Assembly (NCBI GenBank): GCA_010405405.1
Contig: MU004232.1
Coordinates: 391,481 to 455,480 of the forward strand
Direction: 5' to 3'
From: Microthyrium microscopicum
Taxonomy: Eukaryota; Ascomycota; Dothideomycetes; Microthyriales; Microthyriaceae
Length of the DNA stretch: 64,000 nt
The notes under the pieces are model-generated. The model ran no database searches and was not told where the DNA came from. It was given only the letters and a program-made list of their open reading frames with translations. A program made the translations under genes and the position numbers. Numbering within the stretch: position 1 is the first letter of the stretch; each line of letters starts with the position of its first letter. Shown here one piece after another: positions 1 to 10,616 of this stretch.

Positions 1-39
1 TTAACAAGGGCTGGTGGAAGGGGAGGAGAGGGTACTTAC

Positions 40-293
40 GTATCGATGTAGTTGACGCCGATGATTTCAGCTTTGATGAGGAGTTGGCTGTCCGAAAGCT
101 TGGGCAGGGAGAGATCGGTTTTGTATTCAAGGACATCGGAGCCCCCAGTTTTGGAGAACGTCACGCCGCACATGGTGGATGGGAGGGACGCCATGTTGCG
201 GACGTATATAGGAAAGAGGCGCTTGGTGTATGGATGCGGCTTTGGAGTTGAAAATAAGGAGCGCAGAAGCGTTCTTGGAGCTTGACGAAGCAT
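40..293 (-). CDS. NADPH:quinone oxidoreductase (zeta-crystallin type), 5' exon only
   Basis: First exon of an MDR-family quinone reductase that would reduce quinones with NADPH. The exon runs from the ATG at 293 to a GTAAGT donor at 39, and the rest lies left of the window. The last coding residues, VNYIDT, match the family's early 'NxIDxYxRxG' signature. Residues 1-33 are rich in Arg, Leu and Ser with no acidic residues, which looks like a mitochondrial presequence. A second in-frame ATG at 194 (Met34, MASLPST) could start a cytosolic form, so dual targeting by alternative start is possible (inference). Family assignment is good, but which paralogue cannot be told from one exon. Confidence 0.75.
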
Positions 294-772
294 TTATCGT
301 TTGCCAGATGTATGTCTTTGCGCCGACCAGCCCTAGCTCTTATCTTGTAGCTGTGAAGCACTCTTGTATTAGTACTACTTAGCTATGTTGAGGTCGGAAT
401 CTACAATTGAGTTATGGCAACTTTACCGAGAACTTGTAGTACGTGGGCGTTGTTACTGTTAGAAATCCAATTGGTTACGCTGCGATTGTAACAAGCAGAA
501 TGCTCCAGATAGTTTCAAACCGCCAATTAAGAGTCGTCAAAACACAAAGACAGAATAATCGACTGGAGGAGAAGAGAGGGAGGGAGGTGTGATGCGAAGA
601 GCCCCGCTTGATGTGTATTCTTGAATTCGCAATTCGGGAATAATAGCTATGCCTATATCCGGCAGCACAGTAAATATCAGCCCCTGTTGATCGTCAACAA
701 ATCGCATTCTAATCTGCCCACACCAATATCCCAAATCCAGTCCGCATTGAAACCCCCGACTTGCTTCTGTTC
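294..772. other. Intergenic, 5' side of quinone reductase and 3' side of CLP1
   Basis: Holds the promoter of the leftward quinone reductase and the end of the leftward CLP1 transcript. I see no convincing ORF, repeat or RNA gene. Confidence 0.5.
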
Positions 773-2254
773 CTAAGCAGCCAAATCAGGAACTCCCTCC
801 GGCCACCCACCAAACACCAACGCCTTCATTGGCAACCGTCCACTAATCGGACTAATAATCTTCAACCTCGACTTGCTCTCATCCACCTCGGCCACATATA
901 TATACCACAGCACACTCGAGGCCAGTATATTGTCTGTATTGTCTGTGGGATTCGCATGTGTGACTGCGAGCACGATATTTTGGAGCATAAGGGAGGGTGT
1001 TATGCGTTCTAGTTTGGCGGTTGATACTGGTGCTGGTTCGTAGTCGTCTTCGTCGTCGTCTTCGCTGTCATCCGATATCAGGTCTGTGGTGGATGGTTGT
1101 TGATCTTCGTTGATGCGAAATATAGTGATCTCATTGAATCCAACGAATTGTGTAAAGGGGCTTAGTGACATGCCGGGGTGGCCGAAGAAATATTGCCGTA
1201 TTTGGTTTTGGCGAAATTGCTTCATGTAGGCGTCTGTTCGGTCCACGCAGCCGCTGGACTTGTCGAGCTGGAGTACGTGGACTGGTTTCTCTTCAGGTAC
1301 ATTGTCTGGAAATTGTGCTTTTATATCGTTGTAAAGTGCTTCAGGCCCAATAGCAAGGACGATATCAACTAGTCAAATAGTTAGAACAATCATCGCTTTA
1401 AGGTATGGATAAAATATACCGGAGAAAACTGAAGCAACGCGCTTTATTAGTGCATGATCTCCAGCCAAAGACCCAGGAGTATCAATCAGACACCCCGAAG
1501 AACCAGCATCCCTATCCTCATCCAGCCTCGTCCCTACCGCCCAGCCTAACCGTCTAGTAAGCTGTTCATAGAGTCCAAGACTTCCACCGGCTTTCTGGCA
1601 CCCGTAGTGAAAAACCAGTGGCATCTTGACCGGCACCGCACTTGGGCCACTGATCGGACTACTACCCCAACCCTCTTCCATATCAACAACGGTAGCCATT
1701 GTTGTGGCTGTCAAGGCTCCTGGCATACTGAGCAGTCCCTGTGATGGATCTAAATTGACAACCACTGGCTGTCGGCCCATCTTTAGTGAGTATCCGGCAA
1801 GAATCTTGACCAAGCTTGTCTTGCCAGAGTTTTCGGGTCCCACAACCATGACGCGTGGTCCTTGGCCATGTCGTTGTTCCGCTGCAACGCGCAAATCTTC
1901 GAGTGCAAAGTGGATGTTTGCCGCTTGATTCATTGATGTGTCGCCTGTGCCATGCGCAGATTGTGGTGAGCCAGTGACTTCCAAAGCCGCTCCGTCCCAT
2001 GTGAATATAGCAGCTTTGGTTCCCGCAAAAGTGTAAGCTACTTGTGGCGCGAGCTCAGTACCAAATAACTCAGCGCTTCCCGATAAGAGTTTTATGGACA
2101 CGGGCGATGTGAATGACGCCTCAAAGCGATATTCTGTCTCTGGGCCTGAAGAATGTGTGCGGACAGAAAGTTCCACTGGCGACGCATCTTCGCCTTGGCC
2201 AGGATCAAATTCTGACAGACCTGGAGGACCACCTGAAAGTCCCGGGATAGACAT
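773..2254 (-). CDS. CLP1: mRNA cleavage and polyadenylation factor CLP1
   Basis: Subunit of cleavage factor IA, which binds Pcf11 and takes part in 3'-end formation of pre-mRNA in the nucleus. Two exons: 2254-1420 and 1368-773, with a 51-nt intron (GTATAT...CTAG), giving 476 aa. The ATG at 2254 (MSIPGLSGG) fits the fungal family start; the frame continues upstream to a TTG but has no earlier ATG. An N-terminal beta domain (about 1-100) carries the diagnostic stretch GTELAPQVAYTFAGTKAAIF. A P-loop GPENSGKT lies at 139-146 within the polynucleotide-kinase-like ATPase domain, and LIDTPGS follows. An acidic loop (SDDSEDDDEDD) sits in the C-terminal domain. The start lies only 48 bp downstream of the stop codon of the next gene on the same strand, so its promoter must overlap that gene. 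Confidence 0.93.
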
Positions 2255-2302
2255 TCTGATCAGAGCAATTGAGGTCTCGGCCAAAGATATACTTGGTCAG
2301 GC

Positions 2303-4003
2303 CTAATACGATTGTCGTGAGATCAATCGCTGCCGTATTAGTCGTCGTGTGACTAGTCGTCGTGCGACTGGTCGTCCTGCGGCTAATCGTCGTGTGAGTG
2401 ATTGTGTGCCTAACCGTCGTGTATGTGCCTTCTTCGGACCGCACCTTCGTACAATTGCTCGATCGGCCGTTATTTCAAGACTTTCAGGCTTGGTGGCTCT
2501 GCCAACTGAGGATTGTCGTGAGATCAATCGCTGCCGTGTTAGTCGTCGTGTGACTAGTCGTTCTGCGACTGGTCGTCCTGCGGCTAATCGTCGTGTGACT
2601 ACTCGTCGTGTAGGTGCCTTCTTCGGACCGCACCTTCGTACAATTGCTCGATCGGCCGTTATTTCAAGAGTTTCAGGCTTCGTGGCTCCGCCAAGTGAGT
2701 GTCGTTCTGTTGCCACTTCCTGACTTTGAGATAAACCCTCTAAAGCGAAGTGTTGAGAAATGGGCTCTTGCTTAGGCAGAAAACCTGCTTTCAACGGAGA
2801 ACCTTCAGTTCGTGCTTTTGCTTTCAATGAGACGTTCTGAACTTTTGTGTCTACTGTTTCAGCAGCGACTCCAACCCAAGACCTCTCTTCGCGTGTAGCA
2901 TTCGTTTTGGGTACTTGTCCTGCCGATGAGAGCCTTGTTGTAAGCCTTAAAAAAGGATCCGAGTCGATTCCAGGAATGGTTTTGCGTATAGGCGACCTCT
3001 TGTTGACGAACAACGTAGATATTTTGAGAGGAAGACTTCTGTCTACTAAACGCGCTTGAAAAGAGCGCGTTGATGTAGAAAGATGCGTTAAGATCCTTAG
3101 CTCTTCCCTTACTGCGGGTACTTCAGATGCTGATAACGGTTCAACTGACAACCCACGCGAGACTATAGGCAATCCGGGAGATACAACGACTGTGCGTACT
3201 GGTGTAGCTGGACTAGAGAAATGCGGTTTGATCCGGAGTTTTTCCGGTGGCGTGGGTACTTTAAGTATTACCGGCACTTCTTCTGGGTTGGCATGGATTT
3301 GTGCAGGTTTTGCATCACCAGGTGAGAAGTTGCGGCCTTGGAGGCCGCCCTTGTCTGCCTTTGCAGAAAGCTCTTGCAATATATCTTGCGCTTTTTCAAG
3401 TGGATCTCTGTGCGGCTTCTGCGTCTTTGCGGTTATCTTACGGCCTGGCAACTGTACCTGCAGGCCGCTTTTGATTTCCTGGGCTTCTTGCAGCAGACGT
3501 TCTTCAGGCGTCAACTGATCTGGTGTATTTGTGCGACCAGTGTGTTTCTTCCGAAGAGCAGGCGAGGCGGTGGTGAAGGGTTTCGCTGGCGGTATGTGAA
3601 GGGAAAAACAGGGACGGGTCTTGTCTTGAACCAGAGGTGGTGAGGGAGGAATGTGGTTGATCCAGAGGCGGGATTTTAGCTTGCTAACATGGTGCATTTG
3701 TGAGGGCGACACGGGATACCGGCATAATAGAGGGAGTTGGCTTGACACAGGAGATTGCTGTGATCCTTGAGCGGTTCTGTTCGGCTCTGAAAGTTGTTCA
3801 AAATTACTGTTTGAAGCTCACAAGCTCTTTGGGGTTGAGGTCGTCAGCACGATTGTACCTTCCGGTTCCGGTTTAGCGTGTCTTTTGCGGCTCTGCTGCT
3901 CCAACTTCATCTCATCTCTCAATCCTCCAGTTTGTTTACTGAGCTCCTTGGAAAGAGCAATTAAATAAGGATTTTTGACCCAATGGGCAGCGCTATAGAG
4001 CAT
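2303..4003 (-). CDS. Unrecognised arginine-rich protein with C-terminal tandem duplication
   Basis: Not recognised. Proposed exons are 4003-3859 and 3786-2303, joined by a 72-nt intron (GTACAA donor, TTTCAG acceptor), giving 542 aa. The join is my inference: it is in frame and supplies the ATG that the long second exon lacks near its 5' end; otherwise translation could start at 3697. The exon-2 part begins with a basic, hydroxylated stretch around SLHIPPAKPFTTASPALRKK, which could be a targeting or disordered region. The centre is Pro/Lys-rich with ELSAKADKGGLQG-like helical patches. The last about 130 residues are two near-identical blocks, each holding TADRAIVRRCGPKKA followed by many RR/RL pairs. 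No catalytic motif is seen. Codon use in the duplicated block is strongly constrained by the repeat. Expression is unproven. Confidence 0.5.
2310..2699. repeat. Direct tandem duplication, about 201 + 189 bp
   Basis: Copy 1 is 2310-2510 and copy 2 is 2511-2699. They share long identical runs (from GATTGTCGTGAGATCAATCG to GGCTC.GCCAA.TGAG) and differ by a 12-bp indel and scattered substitutions. The indel keeps frame in the minus-strand protein. Each copy itself contains short GTCGT-type microrepeats. It looks like a recent unequal-crossover duplication inside the arginine-rich gene. Confidence 0.9.
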
Positions 4004-4825
4004 CGACTACTCCTGCCGAAACTCCTTTCGCTCATGAATCGGAGATTCTGCGTTTGTCTTGCAAAGCATTTGATCAAAAGAAAAAGGAAGTCATAATAAT
4101 GAAGACTCAGTTGGAACTTTAATGAGTGGAAGAAGCTGATCTATTGTCAGTTATGCTGCTCTCAGAATCGACACAACATTTCATGATCGAGACTGACGAG
4201 CAATTAACCATGGAGCTTTACCGAATTCGAAGTATGTATCAAAATTGACCAATCGGGTTATTGAATTAGAGCATGATATATACCATTTTAGTTATGCTCT
4301 TGAGCTGTCCTGAGCTATGTAGAGATGTGAACAAAGAAAGGAAATGTGGTCGTGCCGAAAGCCACATGAAAATCACGACCCGCATGCTTGGTATTTATGC
4401 TGAAGCTACAGCAAGGAAATATGATCTAGAAGTATACTCTAACACCTCAGCTTGACTTTGGAGGCGCATTAGATTCCGGCTGATTCTTCCCTGGATCGAA
4501 AATCATGCACCTGCAATGAAGACCACTGCAACTGGATGATGAGAGAGTTGCATTTATTACAAAGATACCAATTGGATATGACAAAGGACTTTCGACACAA
4601 TATGCTTGTGTCGACCTATTGTAGCCATCGAACACGTTAATAAAATGTCCAACGCAGGGACACCAAGCGGACCACAGTGACTGCAATGAAGTTGCTCCAA
4701 ACTCCAACCTATTTAGCTTCCTCATATCGGGTCCAGATTCAGCTACATTCCTGTCATAGTACTTCCCAAGCTTCTTCTTAGATATCAAGACCTGTCATTA
4801 CAGAGCAAAGTATACCACAGAAGGC
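4004..4825. other. Intergenic between divergent unknown genes
   Basis: Divergent promoter region of the arginine-rich gene (-) and the disordered protein gene (+). It has only short ORFs without recognisable similarity or good starts. Upstream exons of either gene cannot be excluded. Confidence 0.4.
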
Positions 4826-6472
4826 ATGGTTCATAGAAGTCTGACAGTCCCTGGTCCGATGCAAATCAGAATGATCAGGCCGTGGGACCGGACAGGCTGG
4901 ATCCGCTATACCCAGGGAAATGACATGATCGTGTTTACTGTCAAGAGGACACCGCCTGTGATTCCACCTGGACCCTCCGGTCCCTCTCCGCGCCGCTTTA
5001 GTGGCCCTCTGATCGTACACATCAACAGCGCTTTAACACCCAGAGCAATATCATATGCATTGGAAGTGTTTCCGGACGAATACCTTGTCATTGAGAACTT
5101 GACTCCCGCACTTCTCGCAGATGATGGCTCAGCCAGCTCGGCTCCGGCGCCAAATTTTGTGGTTGATAGAGATATCAGAAGGGCGATCAATACCACGGAC
5201 CGCCCAAATAGAGGCTTTGATCAGAACTTCGTATCAGAGAGTCGTAACCGCAATGGGCCTGAACACCACGTTTTGCAAATCACTAGTCCTAATCGAATGA
5301 ATTCTGTCACTCAGCAGACAAACTTTGTTCATGGTCAACAAAATCCGTCCACAGAACTAGGGCATGCAGAAAATAGTCGGCAGCCCATCGCGAACAATCA
5401 GCCTCAACCACAGTACCACCAGCAGCAGCCTGTAGGCCATCAACCAAGTTTCAGTTTTTCCAATGTTCCAGCACGTCCAGGTGTTATGGGACCTCCAGCT
5501 GGAGTTCCAGGACCATCATCCTATCATCAACAACGTGCAGGCCACACCCACCAATCCGTCGACACTCAGCCAAGTCCGGCTTTCCATCACCATCGGTTAC
5601 CGCGTACTGCTCCTACCGATGCAGCAGAGCACCAACCCCAAACTCGCCAGATGCCCCCTCCTGCTCCTCGACGCCTGGCTCATCCCCCTTCTCAGAGTCG
5701 TCCGCCTGCTATTGACAATGCAAGCGCCACTCCAGGCCCATCTATCTGGTATTCTAACCCTCTGATGCTACCTATGCCAGGAGATCCACTTGACCCCATC
5801 TATCCCGACCCCGAAAGGGAAAGGCAGCGCGTCAACCAGCTATTAAACCTTCCCCTTCCAAATGCTCCCGATGATGCCCAAGATTCCGTCGCCCATGCAC
5901 CAGCAGCTCTGGAAACGAACCCGGAAGACGATACCTGGGATGCGAATATGCAGCATCCCACGAGTCACGGTGAAGATAGACACTGGGATCCCGAACCGCC
6001 ACAAACCACACCAGACCAAAACGAAGCACAGGATCAATGGGACTGGGAAGCCCTGATGCCAGAACTACTTGCGGCGTGGGATCGAGAGGATCAAAATCCC
6101 GATCACCAGACACCGCCAGTAGATCCCTTGATCGAACGCTATCTTGCATTTGAGACCAGAGAGCTGGCTGCAGCGCGTGCTAGCAATCCATTTACCTGGG
6201 AAGATGAGGAAATAAGACGTAGTGACCTCGCGGCTCAGGCGAACGATGCGAATGTATCACAAGATTCCACACAGCATCATCCAACCCAGCAACATCCAAC
6301 CCAGCAAATTCCAACCCAGCAGCATTACCCTAGCGCTTCAGAAGCAAATCACTCACACGCACACAACTCCAACGCCGCCGCCGAGCGGAGTACTTTTACT
6401 CCCTACAATCCTTACAACGTCCCGAATGGTCAGGGCGATGATGAGAAGACTAGGGAGGAATCAGGGTTGTGA
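4826..6472 (+). CDS. Unrecognised disordered His/Gln/Pro-rich protein
   Basis: Single open frame of 548 aa starting at ATG 4826. Residues 1-105 look folded, with alternating hydrophobic residues (for example DEYLVIENLTPALL). The rest is low complexity, with Pro, Gln and His runs and a central acidic Trp-containing part (DDTWDANMQ, DQWDWEALMPEL). Near the end there are three 15-bp units at 6278-6322 encoding HPTQQ repeats. No domain is recognised. Disordered Q/P-rich sequence with acidic-aromatic patches is common in transcriptional regulators, but that is only a suggestion. A missing 5' exon is possible. Its 3' end converges on RPC2, 387 bp apart. Confidence 0.6.
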   Translation: MVHRSLTVPGPMQIRMIRPWDRTGWIRYTQGNDMIVFTVKRTPPVIPPGPSGPSPRRFSGPLIVHINSALTPRAISYALEVFPDEYLVIENLTPALLADDGSASSAPAPNFVVDRDIRRAINTTDRPNRGFDQNFVSESRNRNGPEHHVLQITSPNRMNSVTQQTNFVHGQQNPSTELGHAENSRQPIANNQPQPQYHQQQPVGHQPSFSFSNVPARPGVMGPPAGVPGPSSYHQQRAGHTHQSVDTQPSPAFHHHRLPRTAPTDAAEHQPQTRQMPPPAPRRLAHPPSQSRPPAIDNASATPGPSIWYSNPLMLPMPGDPLDPIYPDPERERQRVNQLLNLPLPNAPDDAQDSVAHAPAALETNPEDDTWDANMQHPTSHGEDRHWDPEPPQTTPDQNEAQDQWDWEALMPELLAAWDREDQNPDHQTPPVDPLIERYLAFETRELAAARASNPFTWEDEEIRRSDLAAQANDANVSQDSTQHHPTQQHPTQQIPTQQHYPSASEANHSHAHNSNAAAERSTFTPYNPYNVPNGQGDDEKTREESGL

Positions 6473-6859
6473 GTGGAATGGATCCACAGTGATCATCATG
6501 CTTCCTTGTACCAAGGTCTGTAGAAGGCCAGTTATGTAGCTGCCGTTTGAACCTGAGATATCTAGTATGTCAGAGTGTTGAAATCCATGATACCCAAATA
6601 TGTATGTTGCTTCAATAGAATAAAACGCATGTTCTGCAATTACTTTTTTTGTCTGCTTGCCGTGACACAAGATATGTTTTGTTAGTCACTGACGATGAAG
6701 TCATCTATTCCATACTCAATTGGATTAATGTTCGGACGCTTCCATTTCAATGCTATCAAAAATTTGCCTATCATGCAATGGGTATCAAGTCTATCTTTTC
6801 ATCACCCGCCATGCCATGCTATGCAACACCGTCTTCTTGCGTTCCTTACCACAATATCC
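6473..6859. other. Convergent 3' region
   Basis: Lies between the stop codons of the disordered protein (+) and RPC2 (-). AT-rich, and presumably carries both 3' UTRs. No ORF or structure of note. Confidence 0.5.
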
Positions 6860-9800
6860 CTACTCCATCTTACTCGCAGGAAACTCCTCTACCAACTTCA
6901 AACTGGTGCGAACATTCATGCTCCCCAACTCCTGAATCAACAACTTCGCCGCATATGGTAGCACCATCTTCCTAACCCCCGCCGAACTCTCACAAACCTG
7001 ACACCAACCACTGTACCCAATGAGCCCACACTCGGCACATACATCACAAGTATGCTGATCAGAGCTCAACATAAGTCTCTCTCTTAGTAGTTGACTAGCG
7101 CCATAAGCAATGAGACAATCACGCTCCATCTCGCCCAATCGTAAACCACCATCTCTTGCTCTTCCCTCAGTGGGTTGGCGGGTGAGAAGTGCAATGGGAC
7201 CAGTGGCGCGCGCATGCATCTTGTCCTGCACCATATGCTTGAGCTTCTGGTAATAAATAGGTCCAGTGAAGACATAGGACGGTATGACCTCGCCAGTGAT
7301 ACCGCAAGTAAGCATATCTTTGCCTTCATAATGGAAACCGTGCTTAATAAGCTCGCTTCCATAACCTTCTACAACGCTCTGAACGCCTGGATCTCGTGGT
7401 TTGAGGAACGCAGTACCATACTGCAACGCGCCAGTCATAACGCCACTCTTACCCGCAATAAGTTCCAGCATTTTGCCGACCGTCATTCGCGATGGAAAAC
7501 CATGCGGATTCATAATAATGTCTGGACAAACACCATTCTGGGAGAATGGCATGTCTGCTTGCTCAGCAATGAGGCCGACAACACCTTTCTGTCCGTGGCG
7601 GGACGAGAACTTGTCGCCGAGTTCGGGGCGACGGGTCTGGCGGGTGAGGATTTTGATGTTGGTTATGTCGGATTCGGAAGAGGTGAGGGCGACTTGGTCG
7701 ATGACTGCGCCGACTGGGAGTTTGTAGGAGGGATGGGCGTTTTTGTATTGGATCGTACGAGAGGCGCCCTCGGGTCGTAAGAGGGTTGATGGTGTGGTAT
7801 TTAGAGGAGTTTGCTTGAGGGCGTAGATATCACCCTTGGTGACCTTTTCACCTTTCATGATGAGGCCGTCCCAGTCTAGCTTCTTGTGCTGCTCTTTGGT
7901 CAAATCCAACAGGCCGGCGTTGATGATGTCGAGACTGCCATTGATGTTACGCGAGAGCGGGATATTGGTTTTTTTGAAGACTTGGCAACGACCAAATCCA
8001 CGATCGCAAGAAGCTTTGTTGAGAACCAGTGCATCCTCGATATCATATCCGGAATAGGACATAACAGCTACAGATGCGTTCTGGCCGGCTGGAAGCTTGT
8101 CGTATTGGATGAGTTCAATCGTGCGTGTTTTGACCAAGGGCTTCTGTGGATAAACCATCAGATATAGCAGACTATCCATACGGACTTGCTGATTGTAACC
8201 AATGGCACCTATAGCTTGCTTTCCCATGGCGCATTGATAAGTATTTCTTGGCGATTGGTTGTGATGTGGGAAGGGAATGAGACCTGCAACAGCTCCCAGA
8301 ATCGTGAATGGCTCAATTTCCAAATGCGTAGTGTGTGCTTGAATGTTAGTCTCATATAGTGCAATATTGGAATCGTTTTCTTCGTTGACGTCGAGATACT
8401 CCACAAGCCCTCGAGAGAGAAAGTCATCAAAATCCATCATGCCCTTTCTCATGGATTCTAGATGACGTTGTGTTACCCTGGACCGACATTTCTCAACGAT
8501 GATTAATGGCCGACAAACTCGACCTTCATCAGTAGCGATATGAACAGCAGCTTGATGATGGTTGATGTAAACACTAACAAACTCGGAAATGCGGCCCATC
8601 CGTCGAAACTTGCGGAAGCCGGTTAAGAATCTTTTGGGCTGCATGGTAGTCGCAATCGGAGTGCCGTTGATGAAAATGATGTACGCCCCATCGCGGTACA
8701 TTTCTACGCCAGTCGAACAGCTGATGTCCTCGGCACCGAGGATGAAAACAATCTTTCGAACAGGATCTTCATCGTCATCGGTTGTAATGTGGGTCATGAG
8801 AGCAAGATTCTTGACGAGACCACATTGTTCTCCTTCTGGTGTATCGGAAGGACACAACATTCCAAATTGTGAAGGCTGTAGTGCACGAGGTCCACTGACT
8901 TTTCGAGTCTTTTCGAACTGACTACTGATGCGAGTAAGCATACCAAGTGCGCTGACATAACTTAATCGGCTCAGGACATGGGAAATTCCAGCTCGTTCCA
9001 TCTTGAATCGCTTCACGCTCCAGCTGCCAGTTGCGATGGCACGATCCATACCGCTTGTGATATGGTTGGAATGTAATTTCAAGTGCTCATAGGCATCGAG
9101 CTCATTTGTTCTATTAGCTTTTTTCAGCACTTTGTCGACACGAGCTTTGAAGTCATTGTTGAATTTTTTGAAGAGATCCTCGAAGAGTAGAGAAAGCATC
9201 TGACCTGCAAGCTCTAGGCGCTTATTGCCTACGTAATCTCGATCGTCGACTAACTTTGGATCGTCAATCGCCATGAGAACTCGCTTAACCATGTAGGCAA
9301 TGTAAATAGCCTGGGATATTGTTAGCCTGAAGTCGCTACGTCCAATACTTTATGGAAGGAAAAAATAACCTTGGGTCGGAAATTCATGCCTTGAACAGGC
9401 ACGTGAGTAATGATGATTGAAGACAATGCTTCGATTGCTTCTTGCTGGTAGTTGCGTCCGTGGTATTGTCCAACAGGTCGGCGCATAATCTTGACGCGTG
9501 ATCCGATATACTCCAAAGCCTGCTGCTGAGTTTGAATATCGTCTTTCATGACTTCTTCAAAATTGATTAGAAATTGATCTTGGTAGACTTTGTCGGCTCC
9601 GGCAACCAGTTGTAAGATTTCTTGGTCAGACTGGATACCCATAGCTTTTAGCACGATGACAATTGGGACATCTTCTACCAGAATATTATGCTTCACAAAG
9701 ATACGATCTTTCTTGATTAGCACATAAGTCTTGGATTTTCGTTCGTGCGTAGAGCTGGAAGGCTGTTAGCATGGACATCAAGGCTCACTTGTTATATATG

Positions 9801-10616
9801 CACATACCTAGTCACAGAAGCTTGGGTAACGCCTTTGAAGGACTCGACGATGACTCGATTTTTGCTGAGCTGCTCTTGAACGAGAATGACTTTTTCTTGT
9901 CCTCGAACAATAAAATAGCCACCAGGGTCTACAGAACACTCGTTCATGCATGCTAACTCGCTTTCATTCTTGCCTTTGAGATGGCAATTGCGCGACCGAA
10001 GCATGATTGGCATTCTTCCGATCTGAATATCCTTGCGCTTAACAATTGTAGAACCTCGCCGATACTTGATATCGACCACAATGGGAGCTGCATATGTCAT
10101 ATCTCGAAGACGACATTCGTGTGGGGTGACTGTAGATCCACCATGTGGTTGAATCTCCTCATCGACTCTAGTAGGCCTCAAGACTCGAATATCAGTGTAT
10201 TCTAGCCAGAACTTTTGGTCAACATCACTGCAGACTTTCTGATTGGCTTTGACGATTTGCTTCAAATCGGTTTCGAGGAAGTAGTTGAACGAGTCAATGT
10301 GTTGCTTGATCAGGCCCTTGACTTTCAGAAATGCTGGTAGGAGATTCCATTTGTCTCGTGCGGTATCGATTTTCTCGGTAATGTGTTTTTGGTAGTAGAA
10401 GGGCTCGAGCATGGCATCGATGGCTTCGTCCCGATGACGAACCATCTTTTTAGGGATGTCAGCGAAAGAGCTTTGTTGGGCAGCGGGATCTTGCTCGTTG
10501 AGGATTATGGCAGGCGATGGGTCTACGACTTTCGTCTTGCGCGGCGCGGGCTTTTTGTGAACTTGAGGCTTCTCGACGATGCTGCTATCAGCGGGAGGTT
10601 TGGCAGGACGAGCCAT
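6860..10616 (-). CDS. RET1: DNA-directed RNA polymerase III second-largest subunit RPC2
   Basis: Second-largest catalytic subunit of RNA polymerase III, which makes tRNAs and 5S rRNA in the nucleus. Three exons: 10616-9808, 9754-9370 and 9310-6860 (introns of 53 and 59 nt), giving 1214 aa. The ATG at 10616 (MARPAKPPA) follows a non-conserved leader. The protein shows the Pol III form of the family: [18 protein letters not shown] in the protrusion, [14 protein letters not shown] across the first splice junction, the [18 protein letters not shown] fork motif, and the [13 protein letters not shown] hybrid-binding motif. A C-terminal zinc module (CDVCAECGL...WCQVC) is followed by the clamp anchor [16 protein letters not shown]. 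Lys, Asp and zinc ligands are all present, so it should be functional. It is divergent from the PUF gene across 2 kb. Confidence 0.96.

Noticed and set aside
2349-2723. Plus-strand open frame of 124 codons across the tandem duplication
   Set aside because: Antisense shadow: GTCGT microrepeats leave several frames open. The minus frame is longer and continues into non-repeat sequence.
4447-4788. Minus-strand open frame with several cysteines upstream of the disordered protein
   Set aside because: Begins at TTG, has no signal peptide or family match, and I could not find splice sites that join it to anything.
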